Shown piece by piece: positions 44,957-54,673 of a stretch of 64,000 nucleotides of DNA. The notes beneath the pieces were generated by a model. It ran no database searches. It had not been told where the DNA came from and saw only the letters and a program-made list of their open reading frames with translations. The translations under genes were made by a program, and so were the position numbers. Source of the DNA: Aegilops tauschii subsp. strangulata (lineage: Eukaryota > Streptophyta > Magnoliopsida > Poales > Poaceae); the NCBI RefSeq assembly GCF_002575655.3, contig NC_053037.3, positions 569,696,880 to 569,760,879 of the forward strand, in the 5' to 3' direction. Each line of letters starts with the position of its first letter. The stretch's first letter is position 1.

Positions 44957-45226
44957 TCAGTCATGGAGGGAGCCGTCCCGCATGCAGAGAGGAAAGTGAC
45001 AAGTGCAACCATCGGTGTTGCAGAAACCATTGAAGCATGTTTCACCACAATAGCTGGCTCCTATGGGTGTTTTCAGGATTAAACGTTCCATTGCTATCGC
45101 TGGCGTCATCTCCACCAGAGCCCGCGGCGAGCGTGCCATGGCCATCGGAGCTGCCACGAGCAGCTGTAGAACCACCACCGCCGACATCACCAAACCCAGT
45201 GTCGCCTTCTTGTTGGCACTCGCCAT
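44957..45226 (-). CDS. Cyclotide-like cystine-knot peptide precursor (89 aa)
   Basis: An intact single-exon precursor in good start context (GGGGAGATGGCG). Residues 1-31 form a secretion signal (hydrophobic core about 8-26, ending AMA). Residues 32-55 are a short pro-region. The mature-like domain has six Cys at 60, 64, 69, 74, 76 and 81, spacing 3-4-4-1-4 as in Mobius-type cyclotides, with the loop-1 Glu at 62 and a Phe-Pro in loop 5 (78-79). A Gly at 56 lies four residues before the first Cys, and an Asp at 84 follows the last Cys, then a five-residue tail (85-89). That is the arrangement asparaginyl endopeptidases use to excise and circularise cyclotides, with Asp instead of Asn. Cyclotides are plant defence peptides acting on membranes. 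Grass relatives are often linear, so cyclisation here is inference. Confidence 0.8.
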   Translation of the reverse strand: MASANKKATLGLVMSAVVVLQLLVAAPMAMARSPRALVEMTPAIAMERLILKTPIGASYCGETCFNGFCNTDGCTCHFPLCMRDGSLHD

Positions 45227-45309
45227 CTCCCCTGGCCCTCTCTCTTTGTAAGTGTGTGTGTTTGGTTGGTATTAGTTGCACCCTCTACCTACACCTTTGA
45301 TCCCAGCCC

Positions 45310-45317
45310 TATTTATA
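45310..45317 (-). promoter_or_regulatory. TATA box of the cyclotide-like gene
   Basis: The minus strand reads TTATAAATAGGG, a strong plant TATA box 84 bases upstream of the ATG. The leader between them contains ACACACACACTTACAAAGAG and no upstream ATG. Confidence 0.75.
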
Positions 45318-45476
45318 AGTTCTTCACCTGTTCCCTGCTGTTGATGTGTCTTTCTCGCATCTTTATTTTTGCTATTTGTACTAGCGGACAGCATCGTCAT
45401 TAACTGCAAGGTATTTAGATACATCCATCATATATGTGTTTTTTTTTGTGGTAAGTACACGTGGTTGTCAATTAGT

Positions 45477-45770
45477 TTTTTTGTGGCAAATAAAGTATAA
45501 ATTATGCAAAAAAATATACAAATTAATCATATTAGCACTAGTGTTTGAGTACATTAAATTGACCACACGATTCACCTGCAAAATAAAATGAAATTGACTA
45601 CACTATTGAAGCCACCCCAGCTTCAAAGTTGCCATTTCTAACATCTACCAAGGTGCCTCCAGTCCATTCCCTAGGAGATGAACATGTCCATCAAAAATTA
45701 AGTTTCCGGTTAGCTCTCTCAGAATTAATAGATCTGGATCGTTCTCAGGGTTATTACACATGTCCTACAG
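45477..45770. repeat. Upstream duplicated block, copy 1
   Basis: It shares AATTGACTACA, CATTTCTAACAT, TACCAAGGTGCCTCCAGTCC and AAATTAAGTTTCC with copy 2, which lies at 46283-46387 plus 54221-54355, interrupted by the Mutator-like element. It lies 250-550 bases upstream of the cyclotide-like ATG. Bases 45771-46282 hold no gene. They include a half MITE (about 46203-46232). Confidence 0.7.
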
Positions 45771-46202
45771 TTGAATGGAGCAATACCCGAGCTTGGTATA
45801 TACCTGACAAATTACCACATGGGGGCCAACCAATGATAAGTGATACAATGACGACGATAGGCCAACAATCTAGCTAGATCTACTACTTGACAAAAGCTAA
45901 TAGGTGAGATCTATTTTTGTTTGCTCATAGAAAATGGCACCTCGAGATGGGTGATTTGAAAGGAAACATGCATCGTTTTACTTCACCCACCGACGAAGGA
46001 CATGCAAACACGTTGATCAAATGTGGAACAGCGGGATTCTTTGGAAAGAATGAAATAATATACACTGAATTATGCAATGTATATCAACAGCTACAATGCC
46101 AAATAAATATCACATTTGATACCGTGGGTGTCCATATTTACCCCTATATATAAACTCAGTCAAACATTGTAAAGTTCAACTTGTGACAATCTTTATATGC
46201 AC

Positions 46203-46232
46203 TATTCTATTTCGGAACGGAGTGAGTATGAG
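46203..46232. mobile_element. Stowaway-type MITE remnant
   Basis: TATTTCGGAACGGAGTGAGTA is the inverted form of the ACTCCNTCCGTTCCGAAATA terminus of Stowaway MITEs. Only one arm is recognisable. Confidence 0.5.
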
Positions 46233-46282
46233 ACAGTTCGGAAAGTATAACAATATACCCCCTTCAAAGTGACCACAACAGT

Positions 46283-46387
46283 TTACTTTTTGGCAAAAAA
46301 AAGCAAAAAATATGCAAAAAAAAGGAACAATACAAATTAATTCATATAAACACACATATTTGACTACATAACTTTAACAGCACCGCC
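46283..46387. repeat. Upstream duplicated block, copy 2 (left piece)
   Basis: This is the left part of copy 2, matching about 45477-45600. It continues beyond the Mutator-like element at 54221. The target duplication ATGGTTTCC is 46388-46396. Confidence 0.65.
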
Positions 46388-46396
46388 ATGGTTTCC

Positions 46397-46530
46397 GGGC
46401 CAATAGCTCCTGTGCGACGTTTTTTAGGTGAATTGGCAAGAGTGCGACGTTGTTCGAGCGAATGGCTGTGGTGCGACACATTTGAGCGTGTAAATAGTCC
46501 AGGGCCACATGGGGTGTTAAATGTGGTTAA
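46397..46530 (+). repeat. Left TIR of the MULE
   Basis: It is paired with 54078-54211 in inverted orientation. Shared features are AGGTGAATTGGCAAGAGTGC, CGAGCGAATGGCTGTGGTGC and GTAAATAG. Pairing fades beyond about 130 bases. Confidence 0.85.
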
Positions 46531-46867
46531 ATTGGTCGTCAACCAAGCCCGCCCGTTTATGTTAGGACATGTGGGTCCAACTTAATTGTTCCTCAAAACA
46601 GCTGACCGTGCCCTGCCGCCCGACCGTGCCGGGCCCGCCACTCTGCCCCCCTTCTTCTCCGGTGGCGGCAGATCTTGCGTTCTCGGTGGCGGCGGCGGAT
46701 CCCTCGTTCTCAACGGCAGCGGAGCCTTCATCATAAGAAAATGGTGAGTGAATTCATACCCTAGTCGCCCTCCCGTTCCTCTCTCGGGCCCGTAGATCTC
46801 AGCTCGTTTCCTCTATTTTCGCTTGCGGAATCGATAGGTTGTGAGGGGAGCCCGTGGGCATACTGAG

Positions 46868-49800
46868 ATGGAGCCGCCAGATTCAACTTCGAATAGGTAA
46901 TGCGCCTCTCTCCGATCCAACTTTGCATGCAATTAGGGGGTGGCCTCGTCTGCTTTTTCTCACGGGCTCACACTGTCCGCCACTGACAGAGGGGATGCTG
47001 CCGCTCGGACCTTCGAATTGATAGTCAATTTATTTCCATCAAAGGCAAAATTAGTTGATGGTAGCATACAGAACATTGAGAGAGACACAATTGTTAAATG
47101 GGAGGTTGAGTTTACAGAGATTGATCCACAAGTTCTACAGAACATGGGAGAGACGGCAGTGAAGAAATGGGTGGAAAAAATTGGGGAGAATATTGTTTGG
47201 GGTCCAGAGCAAGAAGTATCACTGTTGCGGTTTGATGATTGGAAAGGAGAGTATGTGAGAATAGAAGATGGTGAACAGATTGTTGAAGAAATCGATCGGC
47301 AAAACGGCTGGACAAGCAAACGGGCTAATTTTTTGCTGAGCTCGTTGATCTGAACATTTTTTCGAAGGTTGGATATGTGCCATCACAATTGGCTGCGCAG
47401 ATGGTAGATGATGATTGGGCTACACAGAAGCCATTGATTCCCATGTGTACTGAACTTACAGTAATAGCTGAAAAGGGACAGGTGACTGGAACTGGAACTA
47501 AAACTGCATCAACTGTTGATTGGAATGTAGTTGAATTAGATGAGCCTACTGATTTGGTCATTGCACCAATACCTGACATTGAGATGGCCAAACTTTTTGG
47601 CATTCCAGTCGATGACAGAGATAAGCAGGAGAGGGGTGAATCTAGTTTGCCTGCTAATGCTGATGAAGAAGTAGATGGACAGTTGATGGAACAAGCTGCG
47701 GATGAAGTAGATGATGCACATGATGATGAGCTGGTGCATGTGTATGACAAAGAAAACCCTGTCATTGAAGTAGGCAAGTTGTTCCCAAGCATGAAGGAGT
47801 TTAGGATGTGTTTCAAGACTTATGCAGTGAAACATGAGTTTGATGCCAAGACTGTTTTGACTGGTAGAAAGAAGTTTTATGCGAGGTGCAGAGGATTTGA
47901 TGGTAGTGTGAAGCCTTGCAAGTGGTACATATCTGCTAGACTGCAACCTGATGGAAGTACTGTCAGGGTTAACCAAATCCCCAATCAACATACTTGTATT
48001 ACAAGTTCACAGAGAGTATCAACCATGACATCACAACTTTGGGTTGCAGAAAAGATCACCCCAATTTTAGCCAAAACACCAAACACTACTGCCAAGAAAC
48101 TCAAAGTAGACTTGGAAAAGATGTACCCCATTAAACTGAAATATACCACAGTGTGGAAGGCAAAACAAAGGGCAATGAAAAATTTATATGGTGATTGGGA
48201 AAATACATTTAGGATGCTTTACAACTTCAAAGCAGAGGTGAAAAAGAGGTCACCTGGCAGTGTTGTGGAGATAGATACAGAGGTATCAGCCGAAGGTGAA
48301 GTCAAGTTCTCCAAGTTTTTTATGGCTTTGAAGCCTTGCATCGATGGGTTCAAAGCAGGGTGCCGTCCATATTTGAGCATAGACTCATCATTTTTGACAG
48401 GCAAGTGGAATGGTCAGTTGGCAGCATGCAATGCTCTAGATGGACACAATTGGATGTTTCCTATTGCTGTTGGCTTGTTTCAGTCAGAAACAGAGGCTTC
48501 ATGGACATGGTTCATGATCCAGTTGAAAAGATGCCTAGGGCCAGTGTCACCTTTGGCTATAGACACAGATGCATGTAAGGGGCTTGAAAATTCAGTGAAA
48601 AATGTTTTCCCATATGCTGAGCAGAGGGAGTGCTTCAGTATTTGTGGATGAATTTGATCAAAAAATTCAGAGGAGAAGAATTTGGGCGCATGTGGCCAGC
48701 AGCAAGATCTTACACTAGACAGACACACAAATATCATCTTGATAAGATAATGGCAGCATGTGATGAGTTTGGTCCATGGCTGAACACCTACCATTCTTTG
48801 TTATGGTACAGGTCAGCATTCAACACTGCCATCAAGTGTGACCACATCAACAATAATTTGGCAGAGAGTTTCAACAACAAGGTGAAGGAGTTAAAAGATT
48901 TGCCTGTGCATGACATGGTTGACCAAATCAGGATCATGCTCATGCGGTTGTGGGAATTGAGAAGAAGGATAGGTGATTGTCTGCAAGGTGATAAGCTTCC
49001 AGCAGTGGTACAACAGGTGGTCAATAGGAGCAAATGTCTTTCACATTTGTTTGTTGAAAAATCTTCACCTTGGGGTGCTGAAGTTAGAGATAACAAAACT
49101 GGAAGGAGACATATTGTTAACACTGAATTGCATGATTGCACTTGCCTCGAGTGGCAACACACTGGTAAACCATGTGAGCATGCCATTCTCTTCTTAGCAT
49201 CCCAACCGAAGATAAACATGCACCCATATTTGCATGAATATTATTCGATAGCAAGATTCAAAGCTGCATATGCTACTCCAATTCCAGCACTTACAGATCA
49301 GTCTCAGTGGCCTGAAGTGGACATTGAATTTTCCATGTGTCCTCCCTTGACGAAAAGAAAGGCTGGCAGGCCTAAACAGAGTAGATTCAAGGCATGGTTT
49401 GAGAAAGGTGGGAGTAGTAAGAAGGGAAAGAAAGATGGAAAGCCAAAAAGGGCCCAAAAAGGTAACAAAAACAGATGCAAGTTGTGCCAGGAACTTGGGC
49501 ACAGAGTGGGATCTGTCAAATGCCGTTACACTCCTGATAAGCCAAAGTATGTTCTTGTGTATTTGTTTGTGTTTTGATTTGGTGCTTTTTTCCAATTACT
49601 ATATCTATAACATTTTCCCAATGGCCAGGAGGAAGCGAGCAAGTCAGCCCCTTGTTGTTGAACAGTGTTGGCCAACAAAAAAAGCAAGAGTCAATGGCGG
49701 TAGAAAGAAGAGAAGTGTGCCTGAGCCTGAGCAGACTGAAGAAAATCTTGCTGCAGTCAACATTCAGACTGAAGAAACTGCTCTCGAGGTTGAAACTGAA

Positions 49801-50031
49801 CCTGAGCGTGTCGAGGTTCAGACTAAAGAAACCCATGTTGAGGTACACACCAAAGAAACTGAAACTGCTGTCAACATTGAGACTGAAGACACTGATCACG
49901 AGGGTGTTGGCAAAGTGTTGAAAAGACCAGTGAAGAAAACCAAGATGATCAGTGAACTTGTGTGTGTAGTAGAACCAAAAACAAGAAGTGCTAAGGCGAA
50001 GAAGGGCACGCGACGTGGTAGGAAGAGGTAG
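46868..50031 (+). pseudogene. MULE transposase (mudrA type), frameshifted
   Basis: Model exons are 46868-46896, 46990-49546 and 49629-50031, joined by introns of 93 and 82 bp with GT...AG ends. The N-terminal part is charged and acidic. The MuDR N-terminal zinc-binding region lies around 47800-48000 (FKTYAVKHEFDAKTV, CRGFDGSVKPCKWYISARLQ). The MULE catalytic core follows (LSIDSSFLTGKWNGQLAACN, IAVGLFQSETEASWTWFMIQ), then a SWIM zinc finger (CTCLEWQHTGKPCEHA) and a CCHC knuckle (CKLCQELGHRVGSVKC). The C-terminal exon is rich in Glu/Thr repeats and ends basic. One frameshift lies in the T-run near 47331, another near 48637. In plants such proteins cut and reinsert TIR-bounded DNA. Confidence 0.88.
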
Positions 50032-50916
50032 AACAGAGAACAATTTGAAAATTTGGGGCATGTAATAATATTTGTAACTTGGTGCGTACTGGTAGTCACT
50101 ATGTATCCCCGTATTTCTATTCGAACTTGTTTGTTGGTACCTTGTCTAAACCAGCCAAATAAAATTCAAATTTGGGCTCAGATTTGAATTAGGGATGGGG
50201 TATTGATGTTTTAATGCTATCTAAAGTACCTCAACTGAAATATGTTTGCTTGTTGATCATTCCGAGCCCTTTTGGTAAGTTGAACCCATAGTCATGAAAA
50301 GTGTGTCTCAAATGACCTCCAAAGGTAGGATAAACGGCCTCATATTTAAGCAAGTTTTTTTGGCACCTTGTCTAAACCAGCCAAATAATTTTTCTACACA
50401 TCTATTCTACCTATATAGTGTAAATCTAAAGTCTCACTATTTATTGAATTAATTTTCTATTATTTTCTTTTTTTTGAAAAAACAAGGTTTAATAGAAAAT
50501 TATATATAAAACAAGTTTAAACCATGAAAATGAGAAAAGTAAGTTAAGATCTTTCTTAGTCAATCCAAAATGAAGTTTTGGTGAGGTTTTCACACTTTTC
50601 ATTTTCAAAACCCCACCTACTCTCGGGTGCCCACTACTCTCTCCCTTGAACTCCATACTACATTGTTCGAGGAATGACAATTTTGTGAAGGATTTTTCGT
50701 AAAAATGTATGTAAACCATATTTATATTTTTTTCTCGTTACTATACGACATAATAAGACTATGTGTGCAAGTTTTATATTTTTTTGATTTTTTTGAATTA
50801 GTTATGCTCAACCCTAATCAGTCAAAACCCCTCAAAACCCCTCAAAACCCCGCACACTACCGGGTCGTCGATCGTTGTGCGTGGACGGTTGAGATCTGGC
50901 GCTAGGGTTAGCTACA
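50032..50916. other. Non-coding MULE interior, AT-rich
   Basis: No gene is seen. CTTGTCTAAACCAGCCAAATA occurs at about 50143 and again at about 50370 as a direct repeat, suggesting a small duplication. Frames of 60-76 residues carry no domain. Confidence 0.45.
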
Positions 50917-51045
50917 GTGTGCATCGATCCGCATGAGACGCGCTGATTGGTTGAATCAGTGTGCATCGATCCGCATGAGACGCGCTGATTGGTTGAATCA
51001 GTGTGCATCGATCCGCATGAGACGCGCTGATTGGTTGAATCAGTG
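50917..51045. repeat. 42-bp tandem repeat, 3 copies
   Basis: GTGTGCATCGATCCGCATGA starts at 50917, 50959 and 51001, and the units are identical by eye. The minus strand reads as a repeated 14-residue peptide because 42 is a multiple of three. It is followed at 51120-51300 by a patch rich in GCATGC/CATGCA, and the frames there (60-122 residues) show no domain. Confidence 0.9.
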
Positions 51046-51796
51046 GGGTTTGGATCAGCCTCTCTCGTTGGGGCATCAGGACCGTTCATTTGAATCCAAC
51101 GGCAAGAGTTGACGCGGTGCATGGACCAAGCCTATGCAGTGCCCTTTCCATCGTTGCATGCGTGCCTGTGCCTACCCACAGCATGCATGCCCACCCGCAG
51201 AACTGCGCCCGTGCGTTGCATGCATGCCCTCGACGTAGCCCTGCTCCGCCACCCCTATCGACGCAGTAACCTGTCGCATGCCTACCATTAGAACTGATGC
51301 ATCGTTGCATGAAAGCATGCACCCGGCCACAATGCAGCAGCCCGATGAAGACAACCAAAAAGCCAACGCTGCATTGCGTGCTGTACATGGCGTGCTCCTC
51401 TTTGAGGACGCAATACTGGCATGGGGTATCGATGTGGGTATCGATGCAGTTCAAACGGCGTGCTGCCCATTACAAGATGGGCAAATGAAGGCGTCCATTA
51501 TTGTCACGTCTCCCATCGACCAAACGTTACCCTCTAGCCAGGCCCTAGCAAGATGTGCAAATTAATGGGCTACGGCATGAATGCACGGGCGGCACACGCA
51601 GAGAACCCGGGGCAGGCGTGTCCCCTTGACCCATGACGGCACAGACGCGTGCGTGAGCCCGTCCCCCTTGACCCGCGACCGGTGGCATAGAAGGATCGCA
51701 GCCCGTTTCCCACGCTCGTGTACACACTTTCATGGGGCGCCACCAAACGCCGCCCGCCCATTAATTCTACGGGGTGAAACCACGTCGCACTTGGGC

Positions 51797-51804
51797 TATT
51801 TAAG
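51797..51804 (+). promoter_or_regulatory. TATA-like box of the 135-aa ORF
   Basis: GGGCTATTTAAGCC lies about 120 bases before the ATG at 51922. Between them is a CT-rich leader (CTTCCTCTCCCTCCTC), characteristic of grass 5' UTRs. This supports a real transcription unit. Confidence 0.55.
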
Positions 51805-51921
51805 CCGGGCACTATCGTCTTCCTCTCCCTCCTCATCCACACCCCATCCTCTGCCTCCTCTGCCCTCCTTCTTCCTTCTTCTCCATCAAACCCGATCGAG
51901 CCCTCGAGCCACCCCGCCACC

Positions 51922-52329
51922 ATGCAGTACAACGGCCCCACCTACCGCTTCCCCCCAACCGTGCCGGAAAGGCTCTACCCGGCCGGAGTGTATGTAGAGA
52001 GAACCCTTAGGGTTTGGACGATCTCGAGGTGGAGGGGCGCAAGGGAGTTAACGGAGTTCTTCCTTGCGGCCGGCTTCCGCCACCTCCCCCACAGCTCTCC
52101 TCGGATGTACCATCTTGAGGATGTCAACCACAACGGCGTTGTGGTTGGGCTCCTCGCCACGTTCACTAACCCTTTCGATGCTTTCCATCTCCTCGGGCGA
52201 GCATATTGGGTTGGTTGTGAGTTCATAGCTTTCACAACCTACAATATCTTCATCGACTTCAACGGCATCTTCCCCAACAACGGCGTTATGCACACGCTCC
52301 CGTACCCCATCAACAACGGGGAGGAGTGA
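51922..52329 (+). CDS. Unknown 135-aa protein carried by the MULE
   Basis: An intact frame with a strong start context (GCCACCATGCAG) and grass-like GC-rich codon use, unlike the AT-rich DNA around it. The protein is compact and rich in aromatic residues. It has WTISRWRGARELTEFFLAAG near residues 32-51, a YHLEDVNHNGVVVGLLATF segment, a GRAYWVGCEF segment, and a C-terminal FIDFNGIFPNNGVMHTLPY. It has no signal peptide, transmembrane helix or Cys cluster. I do not recognise a family. It could be a captured host gene or a MULE accessory protein. The 3' side (52330-53160) is A/G-rich then AT-rich with small internal duplications and no gene. Confidence 0.6.
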   Translation: MQYNGPTYRFPPTVPERLYPAGVYVERTLRVWTISRWRGARELTEFFLAAGFRHLPHSSPRMYHLEDVNHNGVVVGLLATFTNPFDAFHLLGRAYWVGCEFIAFTTYNIFIDFNGIFPNNGVMHTLPYPINNGEE

Positions 52330-53161
52330 AGGGCGGCGCCCGGAGGAGCGAGGTGGCCCCGGAGGAGGAGGAGAAGAAGAACCCGAAGAACCCGCGTTTG
52401 GTGCCCCCTATCTATCTAGCTTGCTATAGATCTGTCGTATTAGTTTTTTTAAGTTGTAATCGTTATGCTACTATTATTAAGTTTTATTAGTACTTTAAGT
52501 TGTAAGGCTATCATGGAGTTGTAAGGCTATCGTGGAACTATGGGTTGCAATCGTTATGCTTCTATATAATCGTTATGCTACTATATATATTGTGTGTTTC
52601 ATGCTATTATTTGTGGATTGCTATGGGTTGTTTTGCTTATCATTCGTGTATTGCTATGGGTTGCTACAGGCCCGGATTTCTACACCACAATCACCACACA
52701 CACCATCTTCAAAATATTGGCCAAACCATGGACATGCAACTAGGAGCCCCATGCAAACCCACTATGGACATAGGTGCAACTAGGAAATGCAAACTAATTT
52801 ACTTCAGGCACTTCATGCAAGCATCAACTCATTTAGTTCATGGAACCGTAGACATGCATAAAAACAATTAACATTTAGTTTTAGTGCATCAAAAAATGAT
52901 CCATCACAAAATTTAGTGCAAGAAAAAGGCCAAAATAAAAACAAGTAACATTTTATTGGGCCCCATTTTATTTGCTGAAGTTAGAGGTGGGCTGTTGCCC
53001 CTACGCGGGTGGGCTGGTCACGGCCCAACATCTATTCGACAACCCAATTTTGTTTTTTACTAGAAACTGAATTTGGGTGTGTACTGTGTTAACTGAAGAA
53101 CAAAAACAGAGGAAACAGAGCATGCATGAACACTGAATAATTTGTGTTCCAAATTGCTGCT

Positions 53162-53892
53162 TCAATTCAGATACATAACTTGGCATGGCGCACAGATCAC
53201 ATCCTCTACCCTGACAGGCCTAAATGCCCATTCTAATGACGGATGAACAACAAATAAAACAAAAACAGAGCAATGATACAACAATAGAACCCCCCCTGCC
53301 ATGATATTTGCTTGCTTCTGCAAATCGAGCATCTGCATTAGATGTTTCTTGATCTTCTTCAGTTCCTCGGTCAGTTCGGACTCCGCATGCAGTTCAGCAT
53401 TGCGCGCATACATCGCCATCGGCACGACTCTGCCCGCCCCTCCGCCCGAGCTCCCCGTATTCTCCACAGCAATCGGCGGCACCTCGCCCAAATTGAGCTC
53501 CCAGGTTGCGGCCACGCTCGAATCAACGTAGCCCTCAAACTGAATCCTATCAACATATTCATCAATCCACTCGAAATGGTAACATTTCTTCAAGATCTGA
53601 AAAGAACAACATGAACCCTAAATCCCAAATTCGAGGAGAAAAAACAAAATATGGAGAAATCAGAGCAAAAGACAGCGAAAGAACGGGCTAAGAACTGAGA
53701 TCTAACCTTGCCATCCCTTCCTGCCATTGGTTTGCTCAAGCATTTCACAAATTCCCGCCCAAGATTGCCATTGTCATCCCTCTTAGTGACCAACCGTTTA
53801 AGAGGGTCTGGGCGTGGGCAGTCAGGGCACCTTGTGAGCAGCACTGGTCCATACTGTCGCCATTTTGAGTGCGTGGCGGAGGAGGTAGACAT
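53162..53892 (-). CDS. GRF-type zinc-finger protein (206 aa, two exons)
   Basis: Exons on the minus strand are 53707-53892 and 53162-53596, with an intron 53597-53706 (AAG/GTTAGA...TTTTCAG/ATC) that keeps phase 0. The start is MSTSSATHSKWRQYGPV. A GRF-type zinc finger spans residues about 20-75: CPDC at 22-25, GREFVKC ending at Cys 51, and a Cys 67 followed by HFEWIDEY, which is the plant GRF signature. After an acidic and Ser/Gly linker comes a coiled coil (LTEELKKIKKHLMQMLDLQK at about 140-160) and a hydrophobic C-terminal segment (GGVLLLYHCSVFVLFVV). GRF fingers bind single-stranded nucleic acid in other proteins. The gene reads inward from the right TIR, the position of mudrB in maize MuDR, but is unrelated to it as far as I can see. 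Confidence 0.75.
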
Positions 53893-54077
53893 TTGCGCTA
53901 GGTCGCCGGAGAAGAGCAAGATTGGGGAAAGGGGATGAATGGGCGGCGGCGGGCGGACGGGCACGGGCGCTCGTCTCTTCTAGCTGCGAGGAGGTGAGTC
54001 CCGCGAATAGACAAGTGATGGGTCCCGCGCTTACGTGGATAAGTGGTGAGTCCAGCCCCCAACAGCTAACGAGGGCA

Positions 54078-54211
54078 TCAGTTGAGTTTAACAGCCATGT
54101 CGTGCGTGGGCTATTTACCTGCTCAAAATTGTCGCACCACAGCCATTCGCTCGAAGAACGTCGCACTCTTGCCAATTCACCTCAAATGTGTCGCACAGGA
54201 GCTATTGGCCC
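54078..54211 (-). repeat. Right TIR of the MULE
   Basis: It is the inverted partner of 46397-46530. The last bases, GAGCTATTGGCCC, are followed by the 9-bp duplication ATGGTTTCC at 54212-54220. Confidence 0.85.
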
Positions 54212-54220
54212 ATGGTTTCC

Positions 54221-54355
54221 ACCATCTCCAAGTTCCCATTCCTAACATATACCAAGGTGCCTCCAGTCCATCGCCTAGATGTACATCTCCCATCATAAAT
54301 TAAGTTTCCAGTTACCCTCTTAAGAATAGATTCGAATAGCTCACAGGGTTACTAC
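54221..54355. repeat. Upstream duplicated block, copy 2 (right piece)
   Basis: It continues copy 2 after the MULE: CATTCCTAACATATACCAAGG, GTGCCTCCAGTCC and AAATTAAGTTTCC match 45625-45720. Bases 54356-54950 hold no gene. CCCTTGCGTA(T/C)T(G/A)CCTCTTCC occurs at about 54520 and 54680. Confidence 0.65.
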
Positions 54356-54613
54356 ATTAAAAAACAAAGTTTACATGAGATTCGAAAATCATTTCCCCGG
54401 TAGTAATACATAATATTTACTGGTGATCAAAAGTTGAATCTCAATTTTTGATTTCACACACAAGATGTACATTTTAAACAAACAACTAGTACATTATCCA
54501 GCTCGGCTAACATTATTTCCCCTTGCGTATTGCCTCTTCCACAGTCCTCATGCGAGTGGGAATGGGAGCCACAGAAAATATTGTTTCTTAATCGAAGAGA
54601 ATTCGGTGTTTAG

Positions 54614-54673
54614 TACTCACTCTATTCAAATAGTTGTACTAAGTCAGCGATACTTAATTTGGAACAGAGAGTA
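54614..54673. mobile_element. Stowaway-like MITE remnant (60 bp)
   Basis: The left arm TACTCACTCTATTCAAATAG pairs imperfectly with the right arm TTTGGAACAGAGAGTA, bounded by TA. This is the pattern of a short, internally deleted Stowaway element. Confidence 0.5.

Larger units (their letters stand above)
46397..54211. mobile_element. Complete Mutator-like element (MULE) with three genes, 7.8 kb
   Basis: Both ends are GGGCCAATAGCTCCTGTGCG in inverted orientation. ATGGTTTCC is perfectly duplicated at 46388-46396 and 54212-54220, a 9-bp duplication diagnostic of Mutator superfamily insertion. The TIRs are about 130 bp (46397-46530 and 54078-54211) and very similar. Inside are a mudrA-type transposase gene in rightward orientation, a rightward 135-aa ORF, and a leftward GRF zinc-finger gene starting next to the right TIR. 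Convergent genes reading inward from the two TIRs recall maize MuDR. The transposase has two frameshifts, so this copy is not autonomous as it stands. Confidence 0.92.

Noticed and set aside
45037..45300. Other frames overlapping the cyclotide-like gene on both strands
   Set aside because: They lack signal sequence or cysteine pattern and simply overlap the real 89-codon frame.
53001..53614. Plus-strand frames opposite the GRF zinc-finger gene
   Set aside because: The GRF motif, intron phases and start context are on the minus strand.
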